9,648 nucleotides of DNA from assembly GCA_024280675.1 (NCBI GenBank), contig JAJRPT010000106.1, forward strand, positions 1 through 9,648, read 5' to 3'. The position numbers and the translations under genes were made by a program. This DNA comes from Bacteroidota bacterium (GTDB taxonomy: Bacteria > Bacteroidota > Ignavibacteria > Kapaibacteriales > UBA2268). Each line of letters opens with the position of its first letter. The stretch's first letter is position 1. The notes beneath the pieces are model-generated. The model was not told where the DNA came from. It saw only the letters and a program-made list of their open reading frames with translations, and searched no databases. Positions 1-6,895 of the stretch are shown here, in pieces.

Positions 1-8
1 TATAAAAC

Positions 9-485
9 ATGAAAAAATTAATTCTTATATTATTAATATTGCCAGCTTATCTTTATTGCAATGAGAAAAGCGACAAGCATATCAGCCATGCTCACAAAAA
101 TGATTATGAGATTGGTTTGGGGATTGGTGACGCTTACAGCTTGAATGAAAAAGGGCATGCACTAGGTTTGCATTTCCATCTGGCAAGAAATTTTCAGCTC
201 TCAGAAATGGACTTTAGTGTGGGTCTTTCATACGAATTAATTGGCGATGAACATCTTCACCAATCCATTGGAGTATTGCTTGATTTTACTATTTTAGAGA
301 ATGTCCATTTGGTCTATACACCAGGCATTTTATTTGTTGAAAATGAATTCAAGTTTTCAAATCATTTAGAGCTTTCCTATGGATTTGAGCTTGGAGAATA
401 CCACCTTGGCCCAACTCTAGGATATGCAATAGCTGGCGATGATGAGCATGTTTTCCTAGGATTGCATTTAGGATATGGCTTTTAG
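9..485 (+). CDS. Small His-rich outer-membrane beta-barrel-like protein
   Basis: A 158-aa protein of unknown specific function. Residues 1-17 form a typical signal peptide (MKK followed by a run of Leu/Ile, ending near AYLYC). The mature part starts with a charged, His-rich stretch (KHISHAHKN). It continues as alternating hydrophobic/polar beta strands with Gly and aromatic residues, and ends in a terminal Phe after GLHLGYG. A C-terminal aromatic residue is the usual signature of outer-membrane barrels. The length would fit a short barrel of about eight strands. Histidines recur through the chain, which could mean metal contact, but that is inference. Cys17 is not preceded by a good lipobox, so lipoprotein processing is less likely. 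This is the only plus-strand gene and converges on the DUF302 gene with 7 bp between their ends. Its promoter lies outside the window. Confidence 0.75.
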   Translation: MKKLILILLILPAYLYCNEKSDKHISHAHKNDYEIGLGIGDAYSLNEKGHALGLHFHLARNFQLSEMDFSVGLSYELIGDEHLHQSIGVLLDFTILENVHLVYTPGILFVENEFKFSNHLELSYGFELGEYHLGPTLGYAIAGDDEHVFLGLHLGYGF

Positions 486-492
486 CAAACCC

Positions 493-882
493 TCATAGGC
501 TAGCAATAGCTTTTTTTAGTTTCTGCTGAACTTCTGTGGCAACCTCACCAAGCGAATCATTTTTCACCGACATCATCGAAGCAATTGGATCGACGGCTGA
601 GACTTCCACATCACCATTTTCATGCTCTTGGACGACTACAGAGCAAGGGAGAAATACACCTATTTTATTTTCACTTGTAATCGCTTTGAGTGCGTAAGTT
701 GGATTGCAAGCTCCAAGTATTCTGTATTTTCTAAAATCAATATCTAGTTTCTTTTTGAAAGTGGCGCTCACATCAACTTCTGTAAGAATACCAAAACCCT
801 CTTTTTTTAATTCTTCGGTAACTTTTTCAATCGCACTTTCAAATGAAGTATTTGCTAATATTTTACTGTGGTGATAATTCAA
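493..882 (-). CDS. DUF302 family protein
   Basis: A 129-aa cytosolic protein of the DUF302 family, whose biochemical role is not established. The family pattern is clear: an N-terminal segment with SFESAIEKVTEELKKEGFG, then FRKYRILGACNPTYA (about 50-64), then FLPCSVVVQE (about 77-86), and a VDP plus Met-Met segment near 98-104. Cys59 and Cys80 sit in the two conserved positions usual for the family. The chosen start is a TTG at 880-882. An AAGGA sequence lies 7-8 bases before it, and the N-terminus fits the family length with no better ATG. It is the last gene of the minus-strand series, 115 bp after lipA, so it may be read from lipA or from its own promoter. No signal peptide is visible. Confidence 0.88.
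   Translation of the reverse strand: MNYHHSKILANTSFESAIEKVTEELKKEGFGILTEVDVSATFKKKLDIDFRKYRILGACNPTYALKAITSENKIGVFLPCSVVVQEHENGDVEVSAVDPIASMMSVKNDSLGEVATEVQQKLKKAIASL
497..517 (+). terminator. Hairpin plus T-tract ending the plus-strand barrel gene
   Basis: Arms AGGCTA and TAGCTT enclose a GCAA tetraloop (GNRA type) and are followed at once by seven T. The hairpin lies 12 bp after the stop codon of the plus-strand gene. It falls inside the last codons of the convergent DUF302 gene, as is common where convergent genes nearly touch. The stem is short (six pairs, one of them G-U), so strength is uncertain. Confidence 0.5.
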
Positions 883-997
883 TGCTATTTCCTTTTTAAT
901 ATTTAGAGAAGAAGACTAATTATGTTCATAAATATTGTTTTTCAGTCTGAGAGAAAAAAATAAATCACAGATGAACTCAAGAAATTTAATTCATACT

Positions 998-1915
998 TTA
1001 CACATGCTTTTCGGCGTGATAAGAAGAGCGAACAAGTGGCCCTGATTCCACGTGGGCAATGCCCATTTGCTCACCGATTATCTTCCATTGGGCAAACTGG
1101 TCTGGATGGACAAACCTTTCTACTGGTGCGTGATGGACGCTGGGCTGAAGATATTGTCCAATGGTGAGGACATCAATATTCAAATCAGCTAAATCTTTCA
1201 TTACTTCGATAATTTCTTCATCACGCTCACCAATTCCAACCATTATACCTGTCTTGGTCTTAATCCCAGAACTTTTAATATATTCGAGAACGTCGAGCGA
1301 TTGCCAATATTTGGCTTGAGGGCGAATTCTTTTGTAAATACGTGGCACTGTCTCAATATTGTGTGAAATAACTTCAGGCTGGGCGTTGATAATTCTGTCG
1401 AGGCATTGGCGATTCCCATTAAAATCTGGAATAAGAACTTCTTGAGTCACCTCTGGATTAATACTTTTTATTTCCAGAATCGTCCGCTCCCATTGAATTG
1501 AGCCTTGGTCTTTGAGTTCGTCCCTATCGACGGATGTAATGACTGCGTGTTTTATTCCCATTCTCTTGATTGAGCGGGCAATATCTATTGGTTCGTGAGG
1601 GTTCACAGTATTTGGACGACCAGTTTTAATGGCACAAAACGCACAAGAGCGTGTGCAGGTATCACCCAAAATCATAAAAGTAGCAGTTCCAGCCGACCAA
1701 CATTCGGCAATGTTTGGGCATTTTGCTTCCTCGCAAACTGTGTGAAGCGATTTCGAACGCATCATCTTGCGAATATTTGAGTAAGACTCCCCGCCTGCCG
1801 ATTGTACTTTCAGCCACCCAGGACGACGACCGACTGTTGTCTTCCCCTCTGGATTATTTTTTAGACTGCCTGAGAAAATTGGAATGGTAGCTAGTTTTTT
1901 TTCAATATCTGACAT
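998..1915 (-). CDS. lipA: Lipoyl synthase (radical SAM)
   Basis: LipA inserts two sulfur atoms into protein-bound octanoyl groups to make the lipoyl cofactor of pyruvate and 2-oxoglutarate dehydrogenases and the glycine cleavage system. All landmarks are present in 305 aa: the auxiliary-cluster motif CEEAKCPNIAEC (Cys61, 66, 72), the radical SAM motif CTRSCAFC (Cys87, 91, 94), and the C-terminal RSSY motif at about 296-299, which supplies the Ser ligand of the auxiliary cluster. SHNIETV and the GIMVGIGE segment are also typical. The length matches the family. The ATG at 1913-1915 is preceded only by a weak AAAGAA. The gene follows rpoD by 113 bp, with a strong hairpin in between that ends about 19 bases before this start. 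No lipB is in the window. Confidence 0.97.
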   Translation of the reverse strand: MSDIEKKLATIPIFSGSLKNNPEGKTTVGRRPGWLKVQSAGGESYSNIRKMMRSKSLHTVCEEAKCPNIAECWSAGTATFMILGDTCTRSCAFCAIKTGRPNTVNPHEPIDIARSIKRMGIKHAVITSVDRDELKDQGSIQWERTILEIKSINPEVTQEVLIPDFNGNRQCLDRIINAQPEVISHNIETVPRIYKRIRPQAKYWQSLDVLEYIKSSGIKTKTGIMVGIGERDEEIIEVMKDLADLNIDVLTIGQYLQPSVHHAPVERFVHPDQFAQWKIIGEQMGIAHVESGPLVRSSYHAEKHV

Positions 1916-1932
1916 TGTATTCTTTATTTACT

Positions 1933-1967
1933 AAAAATCACCTTAGGAATAATTCCCAAAGTGATTT
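1933..1967 (-). terminator. Strong hairpin with T-run between rpoD and lipA
   Basis: On the minus strand AAATCAC (1967-1961) pairs with GTGATTT (1941-1935). Inside it, two further T-A pairs and a GGAA/TTCC stem (written on the plus strand) close a 3-base loop. Five T follow on the minus strand (1937-1933). The hairpin stands about 60 bases after the rpoD stop and fits a Rho-independent terminator. It also ends only about 19 bases before the lipA ATG, so it could instead be a leader hairpin of lipA mRNA. Confidence 0.55.
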
Positions 1968-2028
1968 GATTTTATGTTTGAAAAATATCCATGTTTATTT
2001 TTTCAAGACCACACAAAGGCACTGGTGT

Positions 2029-2889
2029 TTACCCGAGGAAAGTCCTCAGTGATTTTGAACGAGAGGCATGTCGCAGGCGACGAATTGCTTTTTCTTTAAT
2101 CTGGCGAACACGCTCACGGGTTAAATTAAATTTTTCACCAATTTCCTCGAGCGTGAGTGCTTGCTTATCCAATCCAAAATACAAATTAATAACATCTGCC
2201 TCACGTTGGGAGAGCGAACCGAGAACTTGCTTGACCTCAAGTCGCAATGATTCTTGAATTAGTTCAGTGTCGGGAGGCGGTTGTTGTTCATTTGGCAAAA
2301 CATCCAACAAGCGGTTGTCTTCACCTTGGACAAAGGGAGCATCGACGGACAAGTGACGACCAGATATTTTAATAGTTTCTGAAATCTCTGAGACACTCAT
2401 CCCAAGCTCTTCTGCGAGTTCGGCGGCGGTGGGTTCTCGTTCAAATTCTTGTTCGAGTTGGGAGAATTTCTTTCCAATTTTATTCAAAGCACCGACACGG
2501 TTGAGCGGTAGTCGAACGATGCGTGATTGCTCGGCAAGTGCTTGCAGTATTGATTGGCGAATCCACCACACGGCATAAGAAATAAACTTAAATCCACGTG
2601 TTTCGTCAAAACGCCTTGCTGCCTTGATAAGTCCAAGGTTTCCTTCGTTTATGAGATCGCCAAGAGTTAGCCCTTGGTTTTGATATTGCTTAGCAACCGA
2701 AACCACAAAACGAAGGTTTGCTTTGACAAGACGCTCAAGTGCTCGTACGCCACGTCTTTCTCCAGCTCGTATTAATTTAGCAAGTTCGATTTCATCTTCG
2801 GGAACAAGTAGCTCCACTCTGCCAATTTCTTGAAGGTATTTGTCAAGTGATTGGCTTTCTCTGTTGGTATACTGTTTGGTTATTCTCAT
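2029..2889 (-). CDS. rpoD: Primary RNA polymerase sigma factor (sigma-70, RpoD/SigA)
   Basis: The housekeeping sigma factor, which directs RNA polymerase to most promoters. At 286 aa it has the short form usual in Bacteroidota and relatives, with no acidic region 1.1. Region 1.2 includes SLDKYLQEIGRVELL (about 14-28). Region 2 carries LVKANLRFVVSVAKQY, GDLINEGNLGLIKA and the promoter-melting and -10 reading segment FKFISYAVWWIRQSI (about 101-115). Region 3 is about 135-200. Region 4.2 contains LTLEEIGEKFNLTRERVRQI (about 246-264), the -35 helix-turn-helix. The ATG at 2887-2889 gives the N-terminus usual for the group. The gene is 145 bp downstream of the S41 protease gene. The intervening leader holds three tandem palindromic repeats and a possible promoter. 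Confidence 0.96.
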   Translation of the reverse strand: MRITKQYTNRESQSLDKYLQEIGRVELLVPEDEIELAKLIRAGERRGVRALERLVKANLRFVVSVAKQYQNQGLTLGDLINEGNLGLIKAARRFDETRGFKFISYAVWWIRQSILQALAEQSRIVRLPLNRVGALNKIGKKFSQLEQEFEREPTAAELAEELGMSVSEISETIKISGRHLSVDAPFVQGEDNRLLDVLPNEQQPPPDTELIQESLRLEVKQVLGSLSQREADVINLYFGLDKQALTLEEIGEKFNLTRERVRQIKEKAIRRLRHASRSKSLRTFLG

Positions 2890-2905
2890 ATAGTTTTGTT
2901 AAATG

Positions 2906-2950
2906 ATTCACTTTGTGAAAATTCACTTTGTGAAAATTCACTTTGTGAAA
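2906..2950 (-). repeat. Three perfect tandem 15-bp palindromic units in the rpoD leader
   Basis: The plus-strand unit ATTCACTTTGTGAAA is repeated three times without a mismatch or spacer. Each unit contains the palindrome TTCAC-TTT-GTGAA. On the minus-strand transcript each becomes a small hairpin (UUCAC/GUGAA with an AAA loop), and neighbouring units could also pair with each other. The array ends 16 bases before the rpoD start codon. It could be an array of operator sites, an RNA leader structure, or a simple tandem expansion; sequence alone does not decide. Confidence 0.85.
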
Positions 2951-2983
2951 ATATATTTAGCCGTAGCGAATAAATACAGACCG

Positions 2984-2991
2984 CAAAAATA
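2984..2991 (-). promoter_or_regulatory. Possible -7 promoter element for rpoD
   Basis: The minus strand reads TATTTTTG, an exact match to the TAnnTTTG element of Bacteroidota-type promoters. No TTTG element was found at the expected distance upstream, and the region is AT-rich, so a chance match is quite possible. If real, transcription would start near 2977 and the leader of about 90 nt would contain the tandem palindromes. Confidence 0.27.
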
Positions 2992-3034
2992 CTAATTTAT
3001 TTTATTTAGAGAAAATTAATATTGCTAATTTAGT

Positions 3035-4687
3035 TCAATTTTTTTTCTTCGTTTGCCCAACAGACAGGAGTTGCTTTAGTTTTCTCTTCGTTATGATGTT
3101 TTTAGTGATTTTTACCAGAGTATCAGATTTTAGGAATTGCCCAGCTATCACCCCTTCATTATGATAACGTTTGGTAATTTCACGGCTTAGCAATTCTTTT
3201 ATGCTTTGTTTATTCTCAGTGAACACATTAGATTGGTAGTTTGAAAAAAGTGAGTGTAGGCTGTCAAGATATGCAGAGGCAATGTCAAACTGCGAAATCT
3301 CATCTGCTTGAATGTATAAATTTTCAATATCTTTGAGTGCAGAAGAGGAAAATGAATAAGATTCCTCGTCCAAATAATCTGAAAATTCCTCGACAATGGA
3401 ATCATTTACTTTGAAATCCAGTGGTATGTTTTCTTTTTGGTAGCAATATTTTGTTGCAAAATTAAAAAAATGATTATTCTTAGAAATGTCTAATATATAG
3501 TCTGTGTAGATTTTCTTTCCCACAGTGGAATCTGGCGTAACTCCAATATGTTCAAGTATTTGCCTGCCGTTACTTGTGTAGAAAATGTTAGTATCTTTTG
3601 CAATTTTCCCTTCATTGTAATAATCGATTCTCTGAAGTGACCGGCCCGAAGGAGTATAATATTTTGAACTAGTAATTTTTATACGGCTGTTGAATGGCAG
3701 GCCGAAGACAGATTGTACAAGTCCTTTCCCAAATGATTGCCTGCCTAATATAAGTGCACGGTCATAATCTTGGAATGCTGCTGCCAGTATTTCGGATGCT
3801 GATGCAGAGCGTTCGTTGATGAGAATACAGAGTTGAGTTTGCGGTAAATCTGGAGACTTTTGAGAAATATAGGAAGCATTATTCTTGCTTTTTCTGCCTT
3901 TAGTTTCTACTATGAGACTATTTTTGGGGAGGAAATGCTCTGCAATTTTTACTGCCTCAGATAGTAACCCACCTGGGTTATCACGCAAATCAATTATGAG
4001 ACCATTAATCTTTTTGCCCGAAGAACTTATACTATCTTTTATATTATTCAATGCTTTAGAGAAATCACTTGCTGCAGCCCTGGAGAAATTCTCTAGTTTT
4101 ATCAGCCCAATATTATCTCCGATAATTCCACTCCAAGTGACATTATTTGTGGCAACCTTTTGCCTTGTGAGTTCCAGCTCTACCGTGTCTTGAAACTCGT
4201 CTCCTCTTAGGAGCATTAACTTGCTTATTGAGCTGGGTTTTCCTTTTGTAAGATGCCGGAGCGAGTCTGTTATCATTCTTTCGGTCACCACTCCGTCAAT
4301 CGAGTAAATCACATCCCCAACTCTCAAGCCTCCATCGAATGCTTTAAAATCGTGTGAAAAGCCAGAAACTGTGACACGGGAGTCAATTCGCCGAATGGTG
4401 ATACCAAAGCCCACATAATGACCGTCGGTTATCATATCGATGTCATCACGGTCATCTTCTGGATAGTATTTGGTATAGGGATCAAGATCAGACAACATAC
4501 CCTCGATTGCATTTTGGAAGAGTTCTTCGGGGTCTGTTTCTACTATATAATTTTCGGAAAGTTCACGAACAGTCGCACCAAATATCTCAAATGCCTTATT
4601 GTATTTGTAATAAAGCTTGTCTTGATTTGCTGAAATAAATATTAAGCAAACTAAAGTGATAACGAGGAGAAGGATTGGTTTTTTCAT
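3035..4687 (-). CDS. S41-family C-terminal processing peptidase (CtpA/Prc type)
   Basis: An exported serine protease that trims or degrades periplasmic proteins from their C-termini. Residues 4-20 are a hydrophobic signal or anchor segment. The Tail-specific N-terminal part (IEGMLSDLDPYTKYY, about 61-75) leads into a PDZ domain (about 83-170, with YVGFGITI and GGLRVGDVI). The protease domain follows, with GLIIDLRDNPGGLLSEAV (about 229-246), the nucleophile in SASASE (Ser296), and Lys321 plus Gln325 in SFGKGLVQS. A Ser-to-Lys spacing of 25 matches Prc. A C-terminal helical extension of about 170 residues follows, ending in a Lys-rich tail; its role is unknown. The ATG overlaps the stop of the preceding 93-aa gene in ATGA (4684-4687), so translation is probably coupled. 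The substrate cannot be inferred. Confidence 0.95.
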   Translation of the reverse strand: MKKPILLLVITLVCLIFISANQDKLYYKYNKAFEIFGATVRELSENYIVETDPEELFQNAIEGMLSDLDPYTKYYPEDDRDDIDMITDGHYVGFGITIRRIDSRVTVSGFSHDFKAFDGGLRVGDVIYSIDGVVTERMITDSLRHLTKGKPSSISKLMLLRGDEFQDTVELELTRQKVATNNVTWSGIIGDNIGLIKLENFSRAAASDFSKALNNIKDSISSSGKKINGLIIDLRDNPGGLLSEAVKIAEHFLPKNSLIVETKGRKSKNNASYISQKSPDLPQTQLCILINERSASASEILAAAFQDYDRALILGRQSFGKGLVQSVFGLPFNSRIKITSSKYYTPSGRSLQRIDYYNEGKIAKDTNIFYTSNGRQILEHIGVTPDSTVGKKIYTDYILDISKNNHFFNFATKYCYQKENIPLDFKVNDSIVEEFSDYLDEESYSFSSSALKDIENLYIQADEISQFDIASAYLDSLHSLFSNYQSNVFTENKQSIKELLSREITKRYHNEGVIAGQFLKSDTLVKITKNIITKRKLKQLLSVGQTKKKN

Positions 4688-4965
4688 AGGTTGGGGTTTC
4701 TAACAAGTGCCGCTTCTCCCACCCCCATAAGGCTTCCTGTAACTTCAGACTCAAGCATTCTTCTTTCTTTTCTATTTAAGGGATGATTTCTTTTATTTAT
4801 AAAATCTTCAAAATTTAAAATATGAAGAAAAGAATAATCATCTTTGATTACTTTTTCTGCTTCACCTTCAAATTCTTGATTTGTTAGCTCCACATACGCA
4901 TTATAATCTAAAATATTAGCTTCATTAGTTTGTATCTTGTATATTATTTCACGAAATTTACCCAT
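4684..4965 (-). CDS. Unknown 93-aa protein coupled to the S41 protease gene
   Basis: I do not recognise this protein. It is 93 aa, mostly charged and helical in character (MGKFREIIYKIQTNEANILD), with an acidic middle, a basic NRKERRM segment around residues 64-70, and a Gly/Val/Ala tail (TGSLMGVGEAALVRNPNL). There is no signal peptide and no cysteine. The ATG at 4963-4965 has GAAGG about 8 bases upstream. It overlaps the 50-codon ORF before it by 8 bp and the protease gene after it by 4 bp, so all three are probably translated from one message. AT content looks higher than in glyS, more like the toxin-antitoxin region, so acquisition is possible. The two-gene overlap resembles a small two-component module, but no known family is claimed. 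Confidence 0.7.
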   Translation of the reverse strand: MGKFREIIYKIQTNEANILDYNAYVELTNQEFEGEAEKVIKDDYSFLHILNFEDFINKRNHPLNRKERRMLESEVTGSLMGVGEAALVRNPNL

Positions 4966-5110
4966 CTTCAGACCTTCGTTTTTCTATTTTGTTAATATTT
5001 CGTTCAAATTCATCCATTCTGGTATCAATCATTTCTGCGTCTTTCTGTAAAGAAATAATTGTACTCGTTACATTTACTAACGAATCAATATTAGTTATAG
5101 TCTGAATCAT
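4958..5110 (-). CDS. Small 50-aa coiled-coil-like protein
   Basis: An open frame of 50 codons plus TAA. It starts at the ATG at 5108-5110 (MIQTITNIDSLVNV) and ends NKIEKRRSEDG. From about residue 8 to 44 it shows a heptad-like pattern of Ile/Leu/Val/Met every three to four residues between Asp/Glu/Lys/Arg, suggesting a single amphipathic helix or coiled coil. It begins 29 bp after the glyS stop. Its end overlaps the start of the 93-aa gene by 8 bp (GATGGGTAA read in two frames), an arrangement typical of translationally coupled genes. There is no strong ribosome binding site, only GTGAA just before the start. Function is unknown; a regulator or antitoxin-like partner of the 93-aa protein is only one possibility. 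Confidence 0.5.
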   Translation of the reverse strand: MIQTITNIDSLVNVTSTIISLQKDAEMIDTRMDEFERNINKIEKRRSEDG

Positions 5111-5139
5111 TTCACAATATATGAACTTTCATGTCAAAT

Positions 5140-6549
5140 CTACAATCTTTCAATCAAATATGATTTAATCTCCGAAATCGGAATCCTCACCTGCTCCATC
5201 GAATCTCGTGCGCGTATCGTCACAGTTTTATTCTCTACCGACTCACCATCAACCGTAATACAAAATGGAGTACCAATCTCGTCCTGCCTACGGTAACGTC
5301 TGCCGATTGCACCTGCGTGGTCGTATTCACAAGCAAAATGTTGTTGAATATCTTGGTAAATTTCTTTTGCAATCCTGGGCATTCCGTCCTTGTTCACGAG
5401 CGGAAATACTGCCACTTTCACAGGAGACAGTTTGGGGGAAAACCTCAATACCTTACGAAGATCTGATTTGCCTTTTTCGTTTGTAATTGTTTCTTCGTCG
5501 TAGGCATCGACTAAAAATGCCATAAATCCACGACTTGCTCCCGCCGATGTTTCAATCACAAAGGGCACATATCGCTCTTTGTTCACCGTATCGACATACT
5601 CTAGCTTCTTGCCAGAAAATTCTTGATGACGAGACAAATCAAAATCTGTGCGGGAATGAATCCCCTCAATTTCACCCCATCCAAAGGGAAATTCGTACTC
5701 GATATCGACCGCACGATTGGCATAATGAGCAAGTTTATCATGTGTTTTTATACGCAATTTAGATTCTTTCATCCCAAGGGATTTGTACCAGTCTAGCCTT
5801 TGTTCTAGCCAATAATCAAATGCTTCCATCTCAGTTCCTGGTTTTACAAAATACTGCATTTCCATTTGCTCAAACTCACGAGTGCGAAAAAGGAAGTTTC
5901 TTGTATTAATTTCATTGCGGAATGCTTTGCCAATTTGTGCAATGCCAAATGGGATTTTCTGGCGTGCGGACTCCATCACATTTTTGAAATTCACAAAAAT
6001 ACCTTGCGCAGTTTCTGGGCGAAGATAAACGGTGTTCGATGCCTCTTCGACCGAACCCACAAATGTCTTGAACATGAGATTGAAATTCTTCACATCAGTC
6101 CAATCATCCGACCCTTCGTCCTTAATTCCATATTCCATTATCAAATCATAATAATCAGAATTTTCTTTGATACTGGCAAGTTTCTCTTCCAATTCATTTG
6201 CTTTTTGCCCTTTACCTTTTTTTCGTAGTTTGTGTGCGTGTTCTTCCAGCAATACATCGGCACGGAAGCGTTTTTTGCTGAATTTATTATCAATCATCGG
6301 GTCAGAAAACTGAGCCGTGTGACCACTTGCCTCCCATACCTTTGGGTGCATCAATATCGAAGCATCCAGCCCCACAACATTTTCACGGTAGGTCATCGAA
6401 CGCCACCAAGAGTCTTTTACATTCTTGAGAAGTTCCACACCTAATGGTCCATAATCCCAACAGCCGTTCAGCCCAGTGTAAATTTCTGATGATTGAAAAA
6501 CGAATCCTTTCCTTTTGGAAAGCGAAATAATGTCGTCCATTTTTGTCAT
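5140..6549 (-). CDS. glyS: Glycyl-tRNA synthetase, class II alpha2 type
   Basis: Charges tRNA-Gly in the cytosol. This is the single-chain homodimer type, not the two-subunit form. Numbered from the TTG at 6585 that opens the longer frame, landmarks are FVFQSSEIYTGLNGCWDYGP (29-47), GHTAQFSDPM (88-97), motif 2 with FRNEINTRNFLFRTREFEQM (222-241), motif 3 TSAGASRGFMAF (346-357), and the anticodon domain from about 385 with GAIGRRYRRQDEIGTPF. I prefer the ATG at 6547-6549 (MTKMDDIISLSKRKG). GGAA lies about 8 bases before it, and the family normally begins close to this block. The next ATG at 6540 is also possible. The frame stays open upstream to 6609, but that stretch resembles the end of thrS and is probably not coding. 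It follows the parE-like gene by 52 bp. Confidence 0.96.
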   Translation of the reverse strand: MTKMDDIISLSKRKGFVFQSSEIYTGLNGCWDYGPLGVELLKNVKDSWWRSMTYRENVVGLDASILMHPKVWEASGHTAQFSDPMIDNKFSKKRFRADVLLEEHAHKLRKKGKGQKANELEEKLASIKENSDYYDLIMEYGIKDEGSDDWTDVKNFNLMFKTFVGSVEEASNTVYLRPETAQGIFVNFKNVMESARQKIPFGIAQIGKAFRNEINTRNFLFRTREFEQMEMQYFVKPGTEMEAFDYWLEQRLDWYKSLGMKESKLRIKTHDKLAHYANRAVDIEYEFPFGWGEIEGIHSRTDFDLSRHQEFSGKKLEYVDTVNKERYVPFVIETSAGASRGFMAFLVDAYDEETITNEKGKSDLRKVLRFSPKLSPVKVAVFPLVNKDGMPRIAKEIYQDIQQHFACEYDHAGAIGRRYRRQDEIGTPFCITVDGESVENKTVTIRARDSMEQVRIPISEIKSYLIERL

Positions 6550-6568
6550 TTTTATTTCCAGTTTATTT

Positions 6569-6593
6569 TCTTTAAAATATTCCAAGATCTCAG
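6569..6593 (-). repeat. Possible diverged remnant of the thrS 3' end in front of glyS
   Basis: Aligned with 8409-8433 in thrS, 22 of 25 bases agree. The three differences all fall in third codon positions of the thrS frame, so the peptide reads EILEYFKE against EMLEYFKE. It sits 8 bp beyond the stop of the parE-like toxin, the same relative place as the two clear thrS remnants behind the other accessory genes. It is short, so chance or an ancestral N-terminal extension of glyS cannot be excluded. Confidence 0.4.
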
Positions 6594-6601
6594 CATGTAT
6601 A

Positions 6602-6895
6602 TCAGTTTATTACATTTAAATCGTCTGGATTTCTCCTACTGTCCCAAATTTTAAGAATATAGATTTCATTATTGACTATAGAATAAAATATTACATAATT
6701 GTCTATTATCAATTTTCTTATATTATTTTCAGAAGTTCTCGTTCCAATTCCAGGAAAGTATGAGATATTGGCTAAATTTTCTTTTATTTGCAAATATAAG
6801 TCACTGCTATACTTTAATGATTTTGTTTTTTTATCCCAGAATATTTTAATTTTATAAAGTTCATTTTTAGCATTCTTAGTCCAAGTTATCTTCAC
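6602..6895 (-). CDS. RelE/ParE-superfamily toxin
   Basis: A 97-aa toxin of the RelE/ParE fold, which in known members either cleaves mRNA at the ribosome or inhibits gyrase; which applies here cannot be told. The family pattern is clear: N-terminal MKITWTKNAKNELYKI with a helical middle, then FPGIGTRTSENNIRKL, the core strand DNYVIFYSI, and the closing strand EIYILKIWDSRRNPDDL. The C-terminal Trp-Asp-x-Arg-x-Asn-Pro block is typical of Bacteroidota members. The start is a GTG at 6893-6895, inside the antitoxin gene, so the two frames overlap by 20 bp. This implies coupled translation with antitoxin made first. It is AT-rich compared with glyS, which begins 52 bp downstream on the same strand, so read-through into glyS is possible. 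Confidence 0.88.
   Translation of the reverse strand: MKITWTKNAKNELYKIKIFWDKKTKSLKYSSDLYLQIKENLANISYFPGIGTRTSENNIRKLIIDNYVIFYSIVNNEIYILKIWDSRRNPDDLNVIN

Noticed and set aside
1595..1780. Plus-strand open frame inside lipA
   Set aside because: Lies fully antisense to conserved lipA motifs and has no recognisable protein character.
1991..2257. Plus-strand open frame antisense to the rpoD 3' end
   Set aside because: Antisense to sigma region 4; its composition reflects the complementary codons.
2906..2913. ATTCACTT shared by the rpoD leader repeat and the thrS-end remnants
   Set aside because: Only 8 bp, with no extension on either side and no positional logic; most likely chance in AT-rich DNA.
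2906..2950. CRISPR-like array
   Set aside because: The units are 15 bp with no spacers between them, so this is a plain tandem repeat.
3885..4193. Plus-strand open frame inside the S41 protease gene, plus a minus-strand frame at 3199-3405
   Set aside because: Both overlap a well-supported protease reading frame in other frames and show no family signature.
5866..6228. Plus-strand 120-codon open frame inside glyS
   Set aside because: Antisense to the catalytic motifs of glycyl-tRNA synthetase; a shadow of a conserved gene.
6550..6601. T-box or other riboswitch leader for glyS
   Set aside because: Only 52 bp separate the toxin gene from glyS. No T-box sequence or specifier stem is visible.
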